NCBI RefSeq assembly: GCF_014154935.1
Contig: NZ_JACEHH010000039.1
Coordinates: 1 to 64,000 of the forward strand
Source of the DNA: Stieleria mannarensis
GTDB lineage: Bacteria; Planctomycetota; Planctomycetia; Pirellulales; Pirellulaceae
DNA: 64,000 nucleotides
Direction: 5' to 3'
Of the stretch, positions 1 through 10,345 are shown piece by piece. Both the position numbers and the translations under genes were made by a program. Numbering within the stretch: position 1 is the first letter of the stretch; each line of letters begins with the position of its first letter. The notes beneath the pieces were generated by a model, which made no database searches, was not told the origin of the DNA, and worked only from the letters and a program-made list of their open reading frames with translations.

Positions 1-219
1 TCCCCGCATCATTCCGCCATCCCTCTCCCGATCCCCATCGGCCGGCCCCAAAACACCGCCCCGGCATTGAGATCCTTTCCTGGCGAAATGAGCCTGAGTA
101 TCATCTTCGGGACTTATCGGCTTGTTGAGGAGCGTCAAGGTTTCAAAACTGGGCGCTGTTGTTTCGCGATCCCTCCCTAGCGATTCTTCCATACCACCAT
201 ACTCCCCCCAGATCTTTTC
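1..219. other. Leader region before xylA, no gene seen
   Basis: No convincing coding frame begins or ends here; short frames on both strands overlap the xylA start and look like shadows. No clear sigma-70 promoter pair or operator was recognised. It probably holds the xylA promoter and 5' leader. Confidence 0.5.
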
Positions 220-1539
<1,320 letters not shown>

Positions 1540-2520
1540 CTACGCTTCAATCTTTCGCCGTGCCCAGGCGGCGGCGCCTTTCACCCCGGCGTCGTCGCCC
1601 AGCTTTGCCGCGACGACTTTGAAGCGATCCTTGTAAACGCTCATCACGTTCTTGCGCGCCGTCTTGGTGACGGTGCCGATGATCAACTCTTCCATCGCCT
1701 CGACCAATCCGCCGCCCAAGACGATCGTGTCGGGGCACAGCAGGTGGATGATGTTGACGACGGAAATCCCGATCGATTCACTGGCCTCTTCGACCAATCG
1801 CCGGACGACCTTGTCGCCTGCGTTGATCGAGTCGGCCAAGGCCCCGCTGCGGATATCGGCCAAGTCGGTTCCTGCGTCTTTGGCCAGAGCCGGCGCGTCG
1901 CCACGGAACGCCGCCTTGGCCGCTTCGGCCGCGATCGACAATCGACTCGCTTCGGCTTCCAAGGTTCCCGGCAACTCGATGCCGCTGCTGCGCGACCCGC
2001 TGCTGATCCGGGTGTGCCCGATCTCCATGCAACTGACGCCGGCGCCCTGCAGAATCGTCCCTTCATACACGCACGCCCCACCGACCCCGGTGCCCGGAAA
2101 GATCCCCACGGCACAACGCGATCCCTTGGCGGCGCCGAACTGGTACTCCCCATACAAACCGGCGTCGACATCGTTGAGCACGACGACGGGGCAGTCGAAT
2201 TTCTTCTCCAGAAACTTTTGGATGTCGACGTCGTCCCAGCCCAAATTGGGTGTCGTCAAGATTCGTCCGTTGTCCAAGTCGATCGGGCCGGGACAGCCGA
2301 TGCCGATGCCGCGGATCCGCTTGGCGTCCAAATCGTTTTCACCCAGCAACCGCTCGATCGTCGAACCGATCCGTGCGATCCCGCTGTCGCTGCCCTCGCG
2401 GCCACGCGTCTTGCGGCGGCGACGCCCCAGAACGTTGTACTGCGAGTCGTAGGCGACCGTCAGCATTTTGGTCCCGCCAAGGTCGAATCCGATCCAGATG
2501 TCGTCTGATTTCTCTGCCAT
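1540..2520 (-). CDS. ROK-family sugar kinase (glucokinase-like), atypical zinc motif
   Basis: ROK proteins phosphorylate glucose or related hexoses with ATP; some are repressors, but this one has no N-terminal HTH, so a kinase is more likely. The phosphate-binding FDLGGTK lies at residues 13-19, GCPGPIDLDNG near 75-85, the catalytic-Asp segment NDVDAGLYGE near 116-125, and FPGTGVGGACVYEG near 140-153. The EIGH motif with the zinc-ligand His is kept. The normal C-x-C-G-x2-G-C-x-E cluster that follows is replaced by SGSRSSGIELPGTLE, with no cysteines. The ATG at 2520 gives a standard 326-residue protein. It is convergent with xylA, so a shared sugar-use role is only inferred. Confidence 0.88.
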   Translation of the reverse strand: MAEKSDDIWIGFDLGGTKMLTVAYDSQYNVLGRRRRKTRGREGSDSGIARIGSTIERLLGENDLDAKRIRGIGIGCPGPIDLDNGRILTTPNLGWDDVDIQKFLEKKFDCPVVVLNDVDAGLYGEYQFGAAKGSRCAVGIFPGTGVGGACVYEGTILQGAGVSCMEIGHTRISSGSRSSGIELPGTLEAEASRLSIAAEAAKAAFRGDAPALAKDAGTDLADIRSGALADSINAGDKVVRRLVEEASESIGISVVNIIHLLCPDTIVLGGGLVEAMEELIIGTVTKTARKNVMSVYKDRFKVVAAKLGDDAGVKGAAAWARRKIEA

Positions 2521-2669
2521 GATCTCTCCAGCGTGTCTCTCTACGTTCGGCTAAGCTACATCTTCCCACCGCGCCACCGATCGCGTCAGTAGGGGGTGAC
2601 GATTCGCCGTGAAAAAATAATCGAAATCCGCCTGAACGAATGAAATAAATCCGCCGCGGCGCGCAATGT

Positions 2670-3305
2670 ATGTCGCGGCAAGCGCTGAACATGAGCAACC
2701 TTCCGGCCGACGATGGCGACCCCCACCCCGAGAATCCCGCCGCCGAGATTCCTGGCGATTCGTCGCGAGAACCGCGCCCCGGGGACGCGCCGACCGAGGG
2801 GGCTGGCCGGGACCTCTGGCGTCGGGTGTTTGACGACGCGGAAATGGGGCTGCGACGGTTCCTGTCCGGAAAGCTGCCGCAGACGGCCGACGTCGACGAC
2901 TGCCTGCAAACCGTTTTCGTGGCGATGCTTAAAAACGATGCACCGATCCCTCCGGCCGCCCGCCGAGCCTGGCTCTATCGGGTCGCCGCCAACGAAGCGG
3001 CTCGCTGGTGGAGAAATAAATCCACGACCGACCGTGTGCTGGAAAAGCACGCCCGTTCGACCTTTCAAATCGATACCGAATCCCCCACCAACCTGGAAAC
3101 CGAAGAGACGCTGCAACGCGTTGAACAAGCGATCGCAACGCTGCCCGAAAACGCCCAACAAGTGATCCGGCTACGGCTCGGCGAAGGCTTGACCTTTCAA
3201 GCCATCGCCGACCGACTCGATCAACCGCTGGGGACCGTGCTGACGCGAATGCGTCGCGCAATGCAACAACTGCGAACCCAACTTGACATCGACGACTCGA
3301 CCTGA
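2670..3305 (+). CDS. ECF RNA polymerase sigma factor
   Basis: Sigma-70 family factor of the extracytoplasmic-function type, directing RNA polymerase to its own set of promoters. After about 45 acidic, Pro-rich residues, region 2 runs from about residue 55 (RRFLSGKLPQTADVDDCLQTVF, then AWLYRVAANEAARWWR) and region 4 from about 150 (IATLPENAQQVIRLRLGEGL, then a helix-turn-helix with FQAIADRLDQPLGTV). Two in-frame ATGs (2670 and 2691) are possible; neither has a strong ribosome site. The next gene encodes a single-span membrane protein of anti-sigma type, so the pair probably forms a signalling unit. Its gene is divergent from the ROK kinase across 149 bases. Confidence 0.9.
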   Translation: MSRQALNMSNLPADDGDPHPENPAAEIPGDSSREPRPGDAPTEGAGRDLWRRVFDDAEMGLRRFLSGKLPQTADVDDCLQTVFVAMLKNDAPIPPAARRAWLYRVAANEAARWWRNKSTTDRVLEKHARSTFQIDTESPTNLETEETLQRVEQAIATLPENAQQVIRLRLGEGLTFQAIADRLDQPLGTVLTRMRRAMQQLRTQLDIDDST

Positions 3306-3358
3306 CACCGACCACTCCGCTTGTAACACTCGGCCCTGATTCAAACGGGCGATCCCTC

Positions 3359-3964
3359 ATGAAATCCGACAACGTTCCCTCCGACCTCGATCCGCTGCTC
3401 CGCCAGCGCTGCTCCGAGTACTTGCTGGGCGAAATGACCACCGCCGACGCCGCGGCATTCGAATCCGAATTTGATTCGCCCCTCGTCGCACAAGCATTGA
3501 TCCGCGAAAGCGAACTGCTTTGCAACGTCTCGGCCGGCTCCCTGCCGACGGTCGATGCCATCGCCCCGACGCCGCGATCGCAACCGCCACGCGAAACGTC
3601 AATCGCGACGATGCGAACGCGACAACGCGTCATGGTGCTGATCACGTCGCTCGCCGCCAGTGTGCTGGTCCTTTCGCTGTCGCGGATGAATTCAACCCAA
3701 AACCAAATCGACCGCACCGCCACCGCACTGAATCTGGAATCGATCCCCAACCCGGCGACGTTCGAATATGAACTGGCCAAGACCTGGGTCGTTCCCGCGA
3801 TCGACTGGGAAACCATCGATTGGCAGTCCGTCGATTGGGAGGCGGCTGAACCGGACGATGAACCGGACGATGACATCAGCGACGTCGGCAACGACGATTC
3901 TTTTTCCTGGATGGTGGTGGCCGTCGAAGCAGCCATGGTGCAGGGAGAACAGAATGAAGGTTAG
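3359..3964 (+). CDS. Putative anti-sigma factor, single-pass membrane protein
   Basis: A 201-residue protein with a cytoplasmic-looking N-terminus (LRQRCSEYLLGEMTTADAAAFE) that resembles the start of anti-sigma domains, though the usual zinc-finger H-x3-C-x2-C motif is absent. A single hydrophobic span (VMVLITSLAASVLVLSLS) follows around residues 90-110. The outer segment is acidic, with repeated DW/DDE clusters. Placement 53 bases after an ECF sigma gene supports an anti-sigma or sensor role, but this is inferred from context. The stop overlaps the start of the next gene by 11 bases, suggesting translational coupling. Confidence 0.6.
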   Translation: MKSDNVPSDLDPLLRQRCSEYLLGEMTTADAAAFESEFDSPLVAQALIRESELLCNVSAGSLPTVDAIAPTPRSQPPRETSIATMRTRQRVMVLITSLAASVLVLSLSRMNSTQNQIDRTATALNLESIPNPATFEYELAKTWVVPAIDWETIDWQSVDWEAAEPDDEPDDDISDVGNDDSFSWMVVAVEAAMVQGEQNEG

Positions 3965-4580
3965 ACGACGACCGCCATGGCTCCTTTCTCTGGCTTGCAT
4001 GCTGGGCGTTTTCGGATGCTCCTTACTGCCGATTCACGCACAACTCCTTGCCGCCGACCACCCGCCCGAATCGCAAGTTGAAACGCGGGGGCCGCAACAA
4101 AAGCTGGCCGGCGAACGCGAGCGAGCGGTGCTCGAGATGGTCCACGACCACCTGCCCGAACTGAAGGTCTTGCTCGACCAGCTGCGTGAAAAAGAACCCA
4201 AGCAATACGGCATCGCCATCAACAACCTGGCCAAGTCGTCGCGGCGTTTGCAATCCGCGAAACGCCGTGGCGAAGAAGCGTTCGAGTTGGAAGTCCACGT
4301 CGTCCAAGCCCAATCGGCGATCAATCTGTTGGTGGCAAAATTGAAACTCCGTGACAACAAGAAAGACCGTGCGGCGCTGCGTGAAGCGACCAAGCGTTTG
4401 GAACTTGCCCAGATCGCTCGTGCCGCCTTCGACGTCAAACAAATGCGATCACGACTCGACAAGCTCCAAGAACAACTGGAAGCCGCCGAAAAGCGACTCG
4501 ATGAAAAACAGTCCAAACTGGATGCGAACGTCCAGAAGGGTTTCCAAACCTACCTGCGGAAATCCGGACGAAAACAATAG
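3954..4580 (+). CDS. Secreted coiled-coil protein of unknown function
   Basis: The start at 3954 lies inside the end of the upstream gene and gives a clear export signal (MKVRRRPPWLLSLACMLGVFGCSLLPIHAQ). The Cys in VFGC could be a lipobox, but a cleavage after HAQ or LLAA is also possible. The remaining ~180 residues are highly charged and predicted helical, rich in Lys, Glu, Leu and Gln in heptad-like order (LDKLQEQLEAAEKRLDEKQSK), typical of a periplasmic coiled coil. It is the third gene of the sigma/anti-sigma unit and may be part of the sensing apparatus or its output. No domain was recognised. Confidence 0.7.
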   Translation: MKVRRRPPWLLSLACMLGVFGCSLLPIHAQLLAADHPPESQVETRGPQQKLAGERERAVLEMVHDHLPELKVLLDQLREKEPKQYGIAINNLAKSSRRLQSAKRRGEEAFELEVHVVQAQSAINLLVAKLKLRDNKKDRAALREATKRLELAQIARAAFDVKQMRSRLDKLQEQLEAAEKRLDEKQSKLDANVQKGFQTYLRKSGRKQ

Positions 4581-4628
4581 CCAACGAAACCTCCTCCCTT
4601 CCACTTCCCACCGACCTGCCTGAATCCC

Positions 4629-7502
4629 ATGAAACAGCTTTCATCACGTCTGCTCGCGTGCTGCCTGGCGGCCGCCGCGACTACCGTCGTCGGCATCGGC
4701 GTCGCACCGGCAGAGCCGATTGCGCCCGCCCGGTCGGACCAACCCGCCGACGCCGTCACGATTCCAGCTCCCTCGATCCAGTCGCGTTTTTCCGATGCGG
4801 ATGTCGATGAAGTCCCGGATTTCCAAAAACACGTGATGCCCCTGCTCGGGCGACTGGGATGCAACGGGCGTGCCTGCCATGGTTCCTTCCAAGGCCGCGG
4901 TGATTTTCAATTGTCGTTGTTCGGTTACGACTTCAGCGGCGACCATGCCGCGTTGTTGGCCGAAAACACCGGCCGGGTCGACGTGGATGACGTGGACGAA
5001 AGTCTGATCTTGGCCAAGCCCACCGATGCCGACATGCACGAAGGCGGGAAACGCTTCGAAAAAGGCCAGTGGCAATACCGAGTGCTGCGGAACTGGATCG
5101 CCGACGGGGCGCGGTTCGACAAAGAATCGTTTCAGTCGCTCGACAAGCTTCAAATCGAGCCGGCCGAAATTCGCTTCGGTGACGACGCCGAAACGGTCTC
5201 GCTGACCGCCATCGCCCACTGGGCCGACGGCACCGTGGAAGACGTCACGCCGCTGTGTCGTTTCAGCAGCAACGACGATTCGATCGCCGCCATCGACGCC
5301 GAAGGGAACGTCCAGTCCGGTGACGCCGGCGACACCCACGTCGTCGTCTACTATGACAACGCCGTCGTCCCGGTCCCCGTCCTCCGCCCGATCTCGGCCG
5401 CTCCCAGTAAGGACGCCGGTGAGGCCGCCAGCGACGCCGCCGAATCGATCGCCCAAGGTGAACCGACGCACCCGATCGACGTGCTGGTCCAGCAAAAACT
5501 AGACAAACTGGGCATCATCGCCTCCGACATCTGCACCGACGCCGAATTCATCCGCCGCGCGTCGCTGGACATCACCGGCGTGCTGCCCGCCGGAGAACGC
5601 GTCGCCGCCTTCCTGGCCGACGACACCCCCGACAAACGCCAGCGACTGATCGACGAATTGCTGCAATCGCCCGCCTACGGCGCCTGGTGGGCCACGCGGC
5701 TGAGCGACTGGACCGGCAACAACTCCGAACAGCTGAACAACGTGCTGCCGATCCAGAACATCGGAACCAAACTGTGGTTCCACTGGCTCCGCAAACGGCT
5801 TCAAGACAATATGCCCTATGACCAGATCATCGAGGGCATCGTTAACGCCAACTCTCTCGAAGACGACGAAAGCTACCTTGAGTACTGTCGTGAAATGACC
5901 GAGATCTGCGGCGGAGACTTCGAACGATACGCCGATCGCGAAAGCATGCCTCTGTACTGGTCGCGGCGGAATTTCCAAAAACCCGAAGACCGCGCGATCG
6001 GATTCGCCTACACCTTCCTGGGCGTTCGAATCGAGTGCGCCCAGTGCCACAAACACCCCTTCGACCAGTGGTCCAAGCAAGACTTTGACGACTTTTCAAA
6101 ACTCTTCGGCGTGGTCCGCGCCGGAAACGCCAACCAGGTCTCGCCGGAGTCCCGAAAGGAACGCGAGGAGCTGATGGAGAAACTGACCGGAGGCGAAAAA
6201 CTCCGCGGCGGCGAACTGCGTCGCAAGGTCCAACAAGCCGCCCGATCCGGTGAAATCGTCCCGTTCGGCGAACTCTACATCACCGCCCGCGGCCTGACCG
6301 ACGCGCAAAAGAAACAACGCGCCAATGCGAAGAAGAAAGGCCGCAAGCTGCCGCCGGTCCGTGTCCCCACCGGAAAAATCCTCGGCATCGATCAAGCCGT
6401 CCAGCTGGACGAAGACCCGCGACCGGCCCTGATGCAGTGGCTGCGGGACGAATCCAACCCCTACTTTGCCAAAGCGATCGTCAACCGCGTTTGGGGCAAC
6501 TATTTCGGCAGCGGCATCGTCGATCCGACCGACGACATGAACCTGGCCAACCCGCCCAGCAACGCGGCCCTGCTGGATCACTTGGCTGACCAATTCATCG
6601 CCAACGGCTTTGACCTGAAATGGCTGCACCGTCAAATCGTTTCCAGCGACACCTACCAGCGCAGCTCGGCAACGAACTCCACCAACGCCGGTGATCGCAA
6701 AAACTTTTCGCACCACATCCCCCGTCGCCTGCCCGCCGAAGTCGTCTATGACATGGTGGTGTTGGCGACCGGATCGACCGAAAAAGCCGCTCAACTGCGT
6801 GGCGAGCTGGATCAGATGGCCATCGCCGATGGCAAAGCCCGACGCCGCAACAGTTCAGATTTTGCACTAGAAGTCTTCGGCCAGTCGATCCGCGAAAGCA
6901 ATTGCGACTGTGACCGCAGCGACGCACCGAGTTTGTTGCAATCGATTTATCTGCGCAACGATTCGGAAATGTACAACCGAATCGCCGCCCGCGACGGTTG
7001 GGTCGCCGAAGCCTGCAAGGAACTCGGGCTCGCCGCACCACGTGTCGGTGCCGGTGCGGATCCCAAAGCCGCCGCGGCCGAACGTGCCGCCGAATCGATG
7101 CGGCGGCAAATCATCGGACGCGTTCGGCAATTCACCAAGCTGCCCGAGACGCGTCGCCAGGCGATGAAGAAGAAGCTGAACCAACAATACAACAGCTACG
7201 CCAAAAAGCTGCGAAAGAACTATCACGTCCCGTCACTTGATGAATTGGTCGCCGACCCGAATGGCTGGTCGGAACTGACACCGCCGAACGCCAGCGACAA
7301 CACCGATGCGTCAAGCGGTTCTGACCAGACGCTCGATAAGGTCGTCGCCGAAGCCTACCTGCGGACGCTCAGTCGTTACCCCGATGACGAAGAACGCCAG
7401 ATCGCCGTTGACTACATCAACGAATCGGAAAACAAAACCAATGGGATCGAGGGCCTGATGTGGGCGCTCGTGAACACCAAAGAATTCATCATCAGCCACT
7501 AA
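4629..7502 (+). CDS. DUF1549/DUF1553 planctomycete-type secreted protein with cytochrome-like motifs
   Basis: A 957-residue exported protein; the N-terminal 28 residues form a signal peptide ending in APAEP. A CNGRACHG motif near residue 77 and CAQCHKHPFDQW near 478 match the Cys/His motifs of planctomycete PSCyt/DUF1549 proteins; the second is a true C-x2-C-H heme-type signature. An Ig-like/BIG-type segment lies at about 180-260, DUF1549 at about 285-500 (PIDVLVQQKLDKLG...RRASLDITGVLP) and DUF1553 at about 590-957 (AKAIVNRVWGNYFGSGIVDPTDD). The gene is paired with a DUF1501 protein 61 bases downstream, the usual arrangement in this phylum. Substrate unknown; sulfated-polysaccharide breakdown has been suggested for the family. 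Confidence 0.9.
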   Translation: MKQLSSRLLACCLAAAATTVVGIGVAPAEPIAPARSDQPADAVTIPAPSIQSRFSDADVDEVPDFQKHVMPLLGRLGCNGRACHGSFQGRGDFQLSLFGYDFSGDHAALLAENTGRVDVDDVDESLILAKPTDADMHEGGKRFEKGQWQYRVLRNWIADGARFDKESFQSLDKLQIEPAEIRFGDDAETVSLTAIAHWADGTVEDVTPLCRFSSNDDSIAAIDAEGNVQSGDAGDTHVVVYYDNAVVPVPVLRPISAAPSKDAGEAASDAAESIAQGEPTHPIDVLVQQKLDKLGIIASDICTDAEFIRRASLDITGVLPAGERVAAFLADDTPDKRQRLIDELLQSPAYGAWWATRLSDWTGNNSEQLNNVLPIQNIGTKLWFHWLRKRLQDNMPYDQIIEGIVNANSLEDDESYLEYCREMTEICGGDFERYADRESMPLYWSRRNFQKPEDRAIGFAYTFLGVRIECAQCHKHPFDQWSKQDFDDFSKLFGVVRAGNANQVSPESRKEREELMEKLTGGEKLRGGELRRKVQQAARSGEIVPFGELYITARGLTDAQKKQRANAKKKGRKLPPVRVPTGKILGIDQAVQLDEDPRPALMQWLRDESNPYFAKAIVNRVWGNYFGSGIVDPTDDMNLANPPSNAALLDHLADQFIANGFDLKWLHRQIVSSDTYQRSSATNSTNAGDRKNFSHHIPRRLPAEVVYDMVVLATGSTEKAAQLRGELDQMAIADGKARRRNSSDFALEVFGQSIRESNCDCDRSDAPSLLQSIYLRNDSEMYNRIAARDGWVAEACKELGLAAPRVGAGADPKAAAAERAAESMRRQIIGRVRQFTKLPETRRQAMKKKLNQQYNSYAKKLRKNYHVPSLDELVADPNGWSELTPPNASDNTDASSGSDQTLDKVVAEAYLRTLSRYPDDEERQIAVDYINESENKTNGIEGLMWALVNTKEFIISH

Positions 7503-7563
7503 ACCGCCCTGCCCTCCCCTTCCCCGTCTTTCATCCTTCTAATCGTTCTCCCGGACATTCACT

Positions 7564-8868
7564 ATGAAATTTCATCAAACCTGCGATGGCGTTCGACGAC
7601 GTGACGTTTTGAAGATCGGCACCCTGTCGGTCGGCGGCCTGACCCTGGCCGGTTACAACCGCTTGGCCGCCGCCGGACAAGTCGCCCCGGGACACGCCGA
7701 TCGGGCGATCTTTATCGAGCTGCCCGGTGGCCCATCCCACATGGACACGTTTGACCTGAAACCGAACGCGCCGGACACCCATCGCGGTTCTTTCAATCCG
7801 ATCTCAACCAATGTTCCCGGCATTCAGATCTCCGAGCACTTGCCGAAACTGGCCCAGTGCATGGACAAGTTCGCGATCCTCCGCGGCGTCAGCCACACCT
7901 TGGCCGCACACCGGCTGGGGCGCGAGTACGTCAACACCGGCAGCAAGCCGATCCCGGCGTTGGAATACCCCAGCTTTGCCGCCGTGATGAGCAAGGAACA
8001 ACCCGCCGATCCGGACATCCCCAGCGCCGTCGCCGTCCCCAAGGCCAGCCAGGGGCCCGGGTTCCTGGGCATCCGCTACTCGCCGCTGGAAACCAATTCC
8101 TCGCCCAGCTTCGGACGGCCCTTCAACGTCCGCGGCATCTCGCTGCCCGGCGGCATCGGCGTGGACGAAATCAATCGCCGGCAATCACTGCTACAAAAAC
8201 TCGATCGACGTTTTGCCGATCTGGAAAAGAACGACCAATTGCTCGACGGTCTGGATCAGTTCGGCGACCAAGCGTACTCGATGATCACTTCGTCGCGGGC
8301 GCGATCGGCGTTCGACATCAGCCAGGAACCGGAAAGCTTTGCCCGCCAATTCGGCGAAGACTCGTTCGGCCAAAGCTGCATGTTGGCCCTGCGACTGGTC
8401 GAATCCGGCGTGCGTTTTGTCACCGTTCAACTGGGCGGTTGGGACACGCACACCGACAACTTCACCAAACTGAAAACCCAGAACCTACCCAAGCTGGACG
8501 CGGGTTTGAGTGGTCTGCTGAACGGCCTGGAACAACGCGGCTTGCTCGGTTCGACGGCCGTCTACGTCACCGGTGAATTCGGACGCACGCCCAAGATCAA
8601 CACCCGATCGGCCGAAGGCGGACGCGACCACTACCCCCGCTGCATGTTCATGCTGATGGCCGGCGGCGGCGTGCGTGGCGGCCAGGTGATCGGCGAAAGT
8701 GATGACACCGCGTCGGGTCCGCGCCACGAAGGCATCTCGCCCGACGACGTCGCGGCCAGCTTCTACCACAATCTGGGCATCGATCCGACGCTGGAGTACG
8801 ACAGCACGACCGGACGCCCGATCACCCTGGTCCGAGACGGCTCGATCATCAAGGACCTGTTTGCGTAA
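7564..8868 (+). CDS. DUF1501 (sulfatase-superfamily-like) exported protein
   Basis: A 434-residue protein of the DUF1501 family, structurally related to alkaline phosphatase/sulfatase folds. The start has a twin-arginine-type signal (RRRDVLKIGTLSVGGLTLAGY, split here only by residue numbering), suggesting Tat export. Family motifs are ELPGGPSHMDTFDLKP near residues 55-70, GRPFNVRGI near 182 and VTGEFGRTPKIN near 338. It follows the DUF1549/1553 gene and is probably cotranscribed and functionally coupled with it. The catalytic role of the family is not established. Confidence 0.92.
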   Translation: MKFHQTCDGVRRRDVLKIGTLSVGGLTLAGYNRLAAAGQVAPGHADRAIFIELPGGPSHMDTFDLKPNAPDTHRGSFNPISTNVPGIQISEHLPKLAQCMDKFAILRGVSHTLAAHRLGREYVNTGSKPIPALEYPSFAAVMSKEQPADPDIPSAVAVPKASQGPGFLGIRYSPLETNSSPSFGRPFNVRGISLPGGIGVDEINRRQSLLQKLDRRFADLEKNDQLLDGLDQFGDQAYSMITSSRARSAFDISQEPESFARQFGEDSFGQSCMLALRLVESGVRFVTVQLGGWDTHTDNFTKLKTQNLPKLDAGLSGLLNGLEQRGLLGSTAVYVTGEFGRTPKINTRSAEGGRDHYPRCMFMLMAGGGVRGGQVIGESDDTASGPRHEGISPDDVAASFYHNLGIDPTLEYDSTTGRPITLVRDGSIIKDLFA

Positions 8869-8940
8869 CTGAACAGCGCCACTTTGACGTCGCTACCCAC
8901 GGTGCGAGCGTGGAAAACCCCATCCGCATCAAGTTAAGAA

Positions 8941-8990
8941 GAAACCCTCCCTGGAAGGGAGGGTCGAGCGTAGCGAGGGGAGGGTCGAAC
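8941..8990 (+). repeat. Dispersed repeat A, copy 1
   Basis: Contains ACCCTCCCTGGAAGGGAGGG followed by TCGAGCGTAGCGAGGGGAGG. A close copy occurs at 38734-38779. The first half is itself a hairpin (CCCTCCCT / AGGGAGGG). The element lies about 70 bases after the DUF1501 stop codon. Confidence 0.75.
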
Positions 8991-9075
8991 CGTGAATGAC
9001 CGAACAGCCTTTCGACCGCCGGTCGCATCCATCCCTGATTAGATCGCAGCGAAAGTCGCCAGACGATTGCGGCGC

Positions 9076-9134
9076 GGCCCCTCTCTGGCGTTTGCTTGCT
9101 GCGCAAACGCCGTCTCTCCCAGAGGGAGAGAATC
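9076..9134 (+). repeat. Dispersed repeat B, copy 1
   Basis: A roughly 58-base element with internal hairpin arms GGCGTTTGC and GCAAACGCC. A very similar copy occurs in the opposite orientation at 63837-63895, with only a few differences by eye. Confidence 0.8.
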
Positions 9135-9712
9135 TAAACGGGTTTCCAATAGCCGCAGGATTCTTCCAGGAATTTAGGGGCAAATTGCTCAGGACCGAGG
9201 TTTTTTGAGGCATTTCTGCGATGTCCGAATGGGGAGAGCGACGACGAAAGGTCGGTTCAAATGACCCTCCGCCGACACGGGGGAGGCGGAGGGCACGAAG
9301 CACCTTCGGCGCATCGCAGTCCAGGCTATTCCTTGGCGGGTTGCTCCTCAGCAGAGCCCGCCTCCGCTTCACCTGGCTTCGCCATCATACCGAAAAGGAC
9401 CTTCGGACATCGCAGTCATCCCTCAAAAAACCTTCCACGAATATTCGAGCGCAGCCGCTAAGTTCCTGGATAACCCCTGCGACGAAGATACGTTGGTCGG
9501 TTCGGGGGTGGTGTCGTTATCGAAGGACGATGACCGCATGCTTGCACCAAAGGTGGAATACGTTTTTCCAGTGCCCAGAGACAATGGCTGTCGACAGACA
9601 CCGCTGAAAGCTGGCTGACCAGAACGGACGCTGACACTTCAATCTCGGTTGAAAAATTGGCACCGAAACGACCGCGCATGCTTCGCGACGCATGGGAGAA
9701 CCGAACGGATGG

Positions 9713-10198
9713 TCAAGACGAGTCCTTTTGACTCTTCCGGCTTTCAAACCGTCGTTCGATAGCGCCGACCAGAACCAAGACAACCACGGCGAAAGCAGTA
9801 ACACAAATTGCAAGGCCGATCTGATCGACCGCGGTGGCGACACCGATTCCCGCGGTCAAATAAATGGTCGCTGCGGTTGTCAGGCCCTCAACGCCCCCTT
9901 CCTCCTGATGCATGATCGTGCCGGCACCGAGAAAGCTGATGCCAACGACAATGGCTTGCAGCGTACGTATCGGATCGACGCTCAAAAGCGAATTCGATTC
10001 TTTCTGCTGGAACTGATCGACGATCTCCTGGCCCAAGATCATCATCAATGCGGCCCCGGTACAGACGAAGATGTGCGTGCGGATACCCGCCGGCTTTCCG
10101 GCAATCTCACGCTCGCCCCCCAACACACCTCCGCAAGCCGCTGCGATCGCAATCGTTTGCAAATTCGCAAAATCAATCGTGTCCCACATCGCAGTCAT
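9713..10198 (-). CDS. MgtC/SapB-family inner-membrane protein
   Basis: A ~161-residue membrane protein with four or five hydrophobic spans. It has the family core: GGVLGGEREIAGKPAGIRTH (residues ~19-38) followed by GAALMMIL, and the second conserved block IVVGISFLGAGTIMHQE. MgtC proteins modulate membrane potential/F-ATPase and help survival at low magnesium in some pathogens; in environmental bacteria the role is unknown. The ATG at 10198 is chosen; a GTG at 10207 is also in frame. The gene is divergent from the ECF sigma gene. The C-terminus is short and lacks the ACT-like soluble domain of true MgtC, so SapB-like is the safer name. Confidence 0.88.
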   Translation of the reverse strand: MTAMWDTIDFANLQTIAIAAACGGVLGGEREIAGKPAGIRTHIFVCTGAALMMILGQEIVDQFQQKESNSLLSVDPIRTLQAIVVGISFLGAGTIMHQEEGGVEGLTTAATIYLTAGIGVATAVDQIGLAICVTAFAVVVLVLVGAIERRFESRKSQKDSS

Positions 10199-10345
10199 CT
10201 CGTTCACGTTCGCTCAGCCGCCCAATCTATCCAAGACCTCCAGGGATGATTTTTCAGGTCAAACGAGCAAACCATGTGCCATCGGGCAACCGTCATGTTG
10301 CGTTCAGATTCCACCGGCAGTGGGGCACTTGCTATGCTGGAGTAC

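Larger units (their letters stand above)
8869..9712. other. Repeat-rich intergenic region
   Basis: An 844-base stretch with no supported gene. It holds two dispersed repeats with partners elsewhere in the window (listed separately), and a hairpin with perfect 9-base arms CCCTCCGCC (9265-9273) and GGCGGAGGG (9285-9293). The rest, about 9300-9700, has no coding signature or recognisable RNA. The many inverted repeats suggest a landing area for small non-autonomous elements. Confidence 0.6.
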
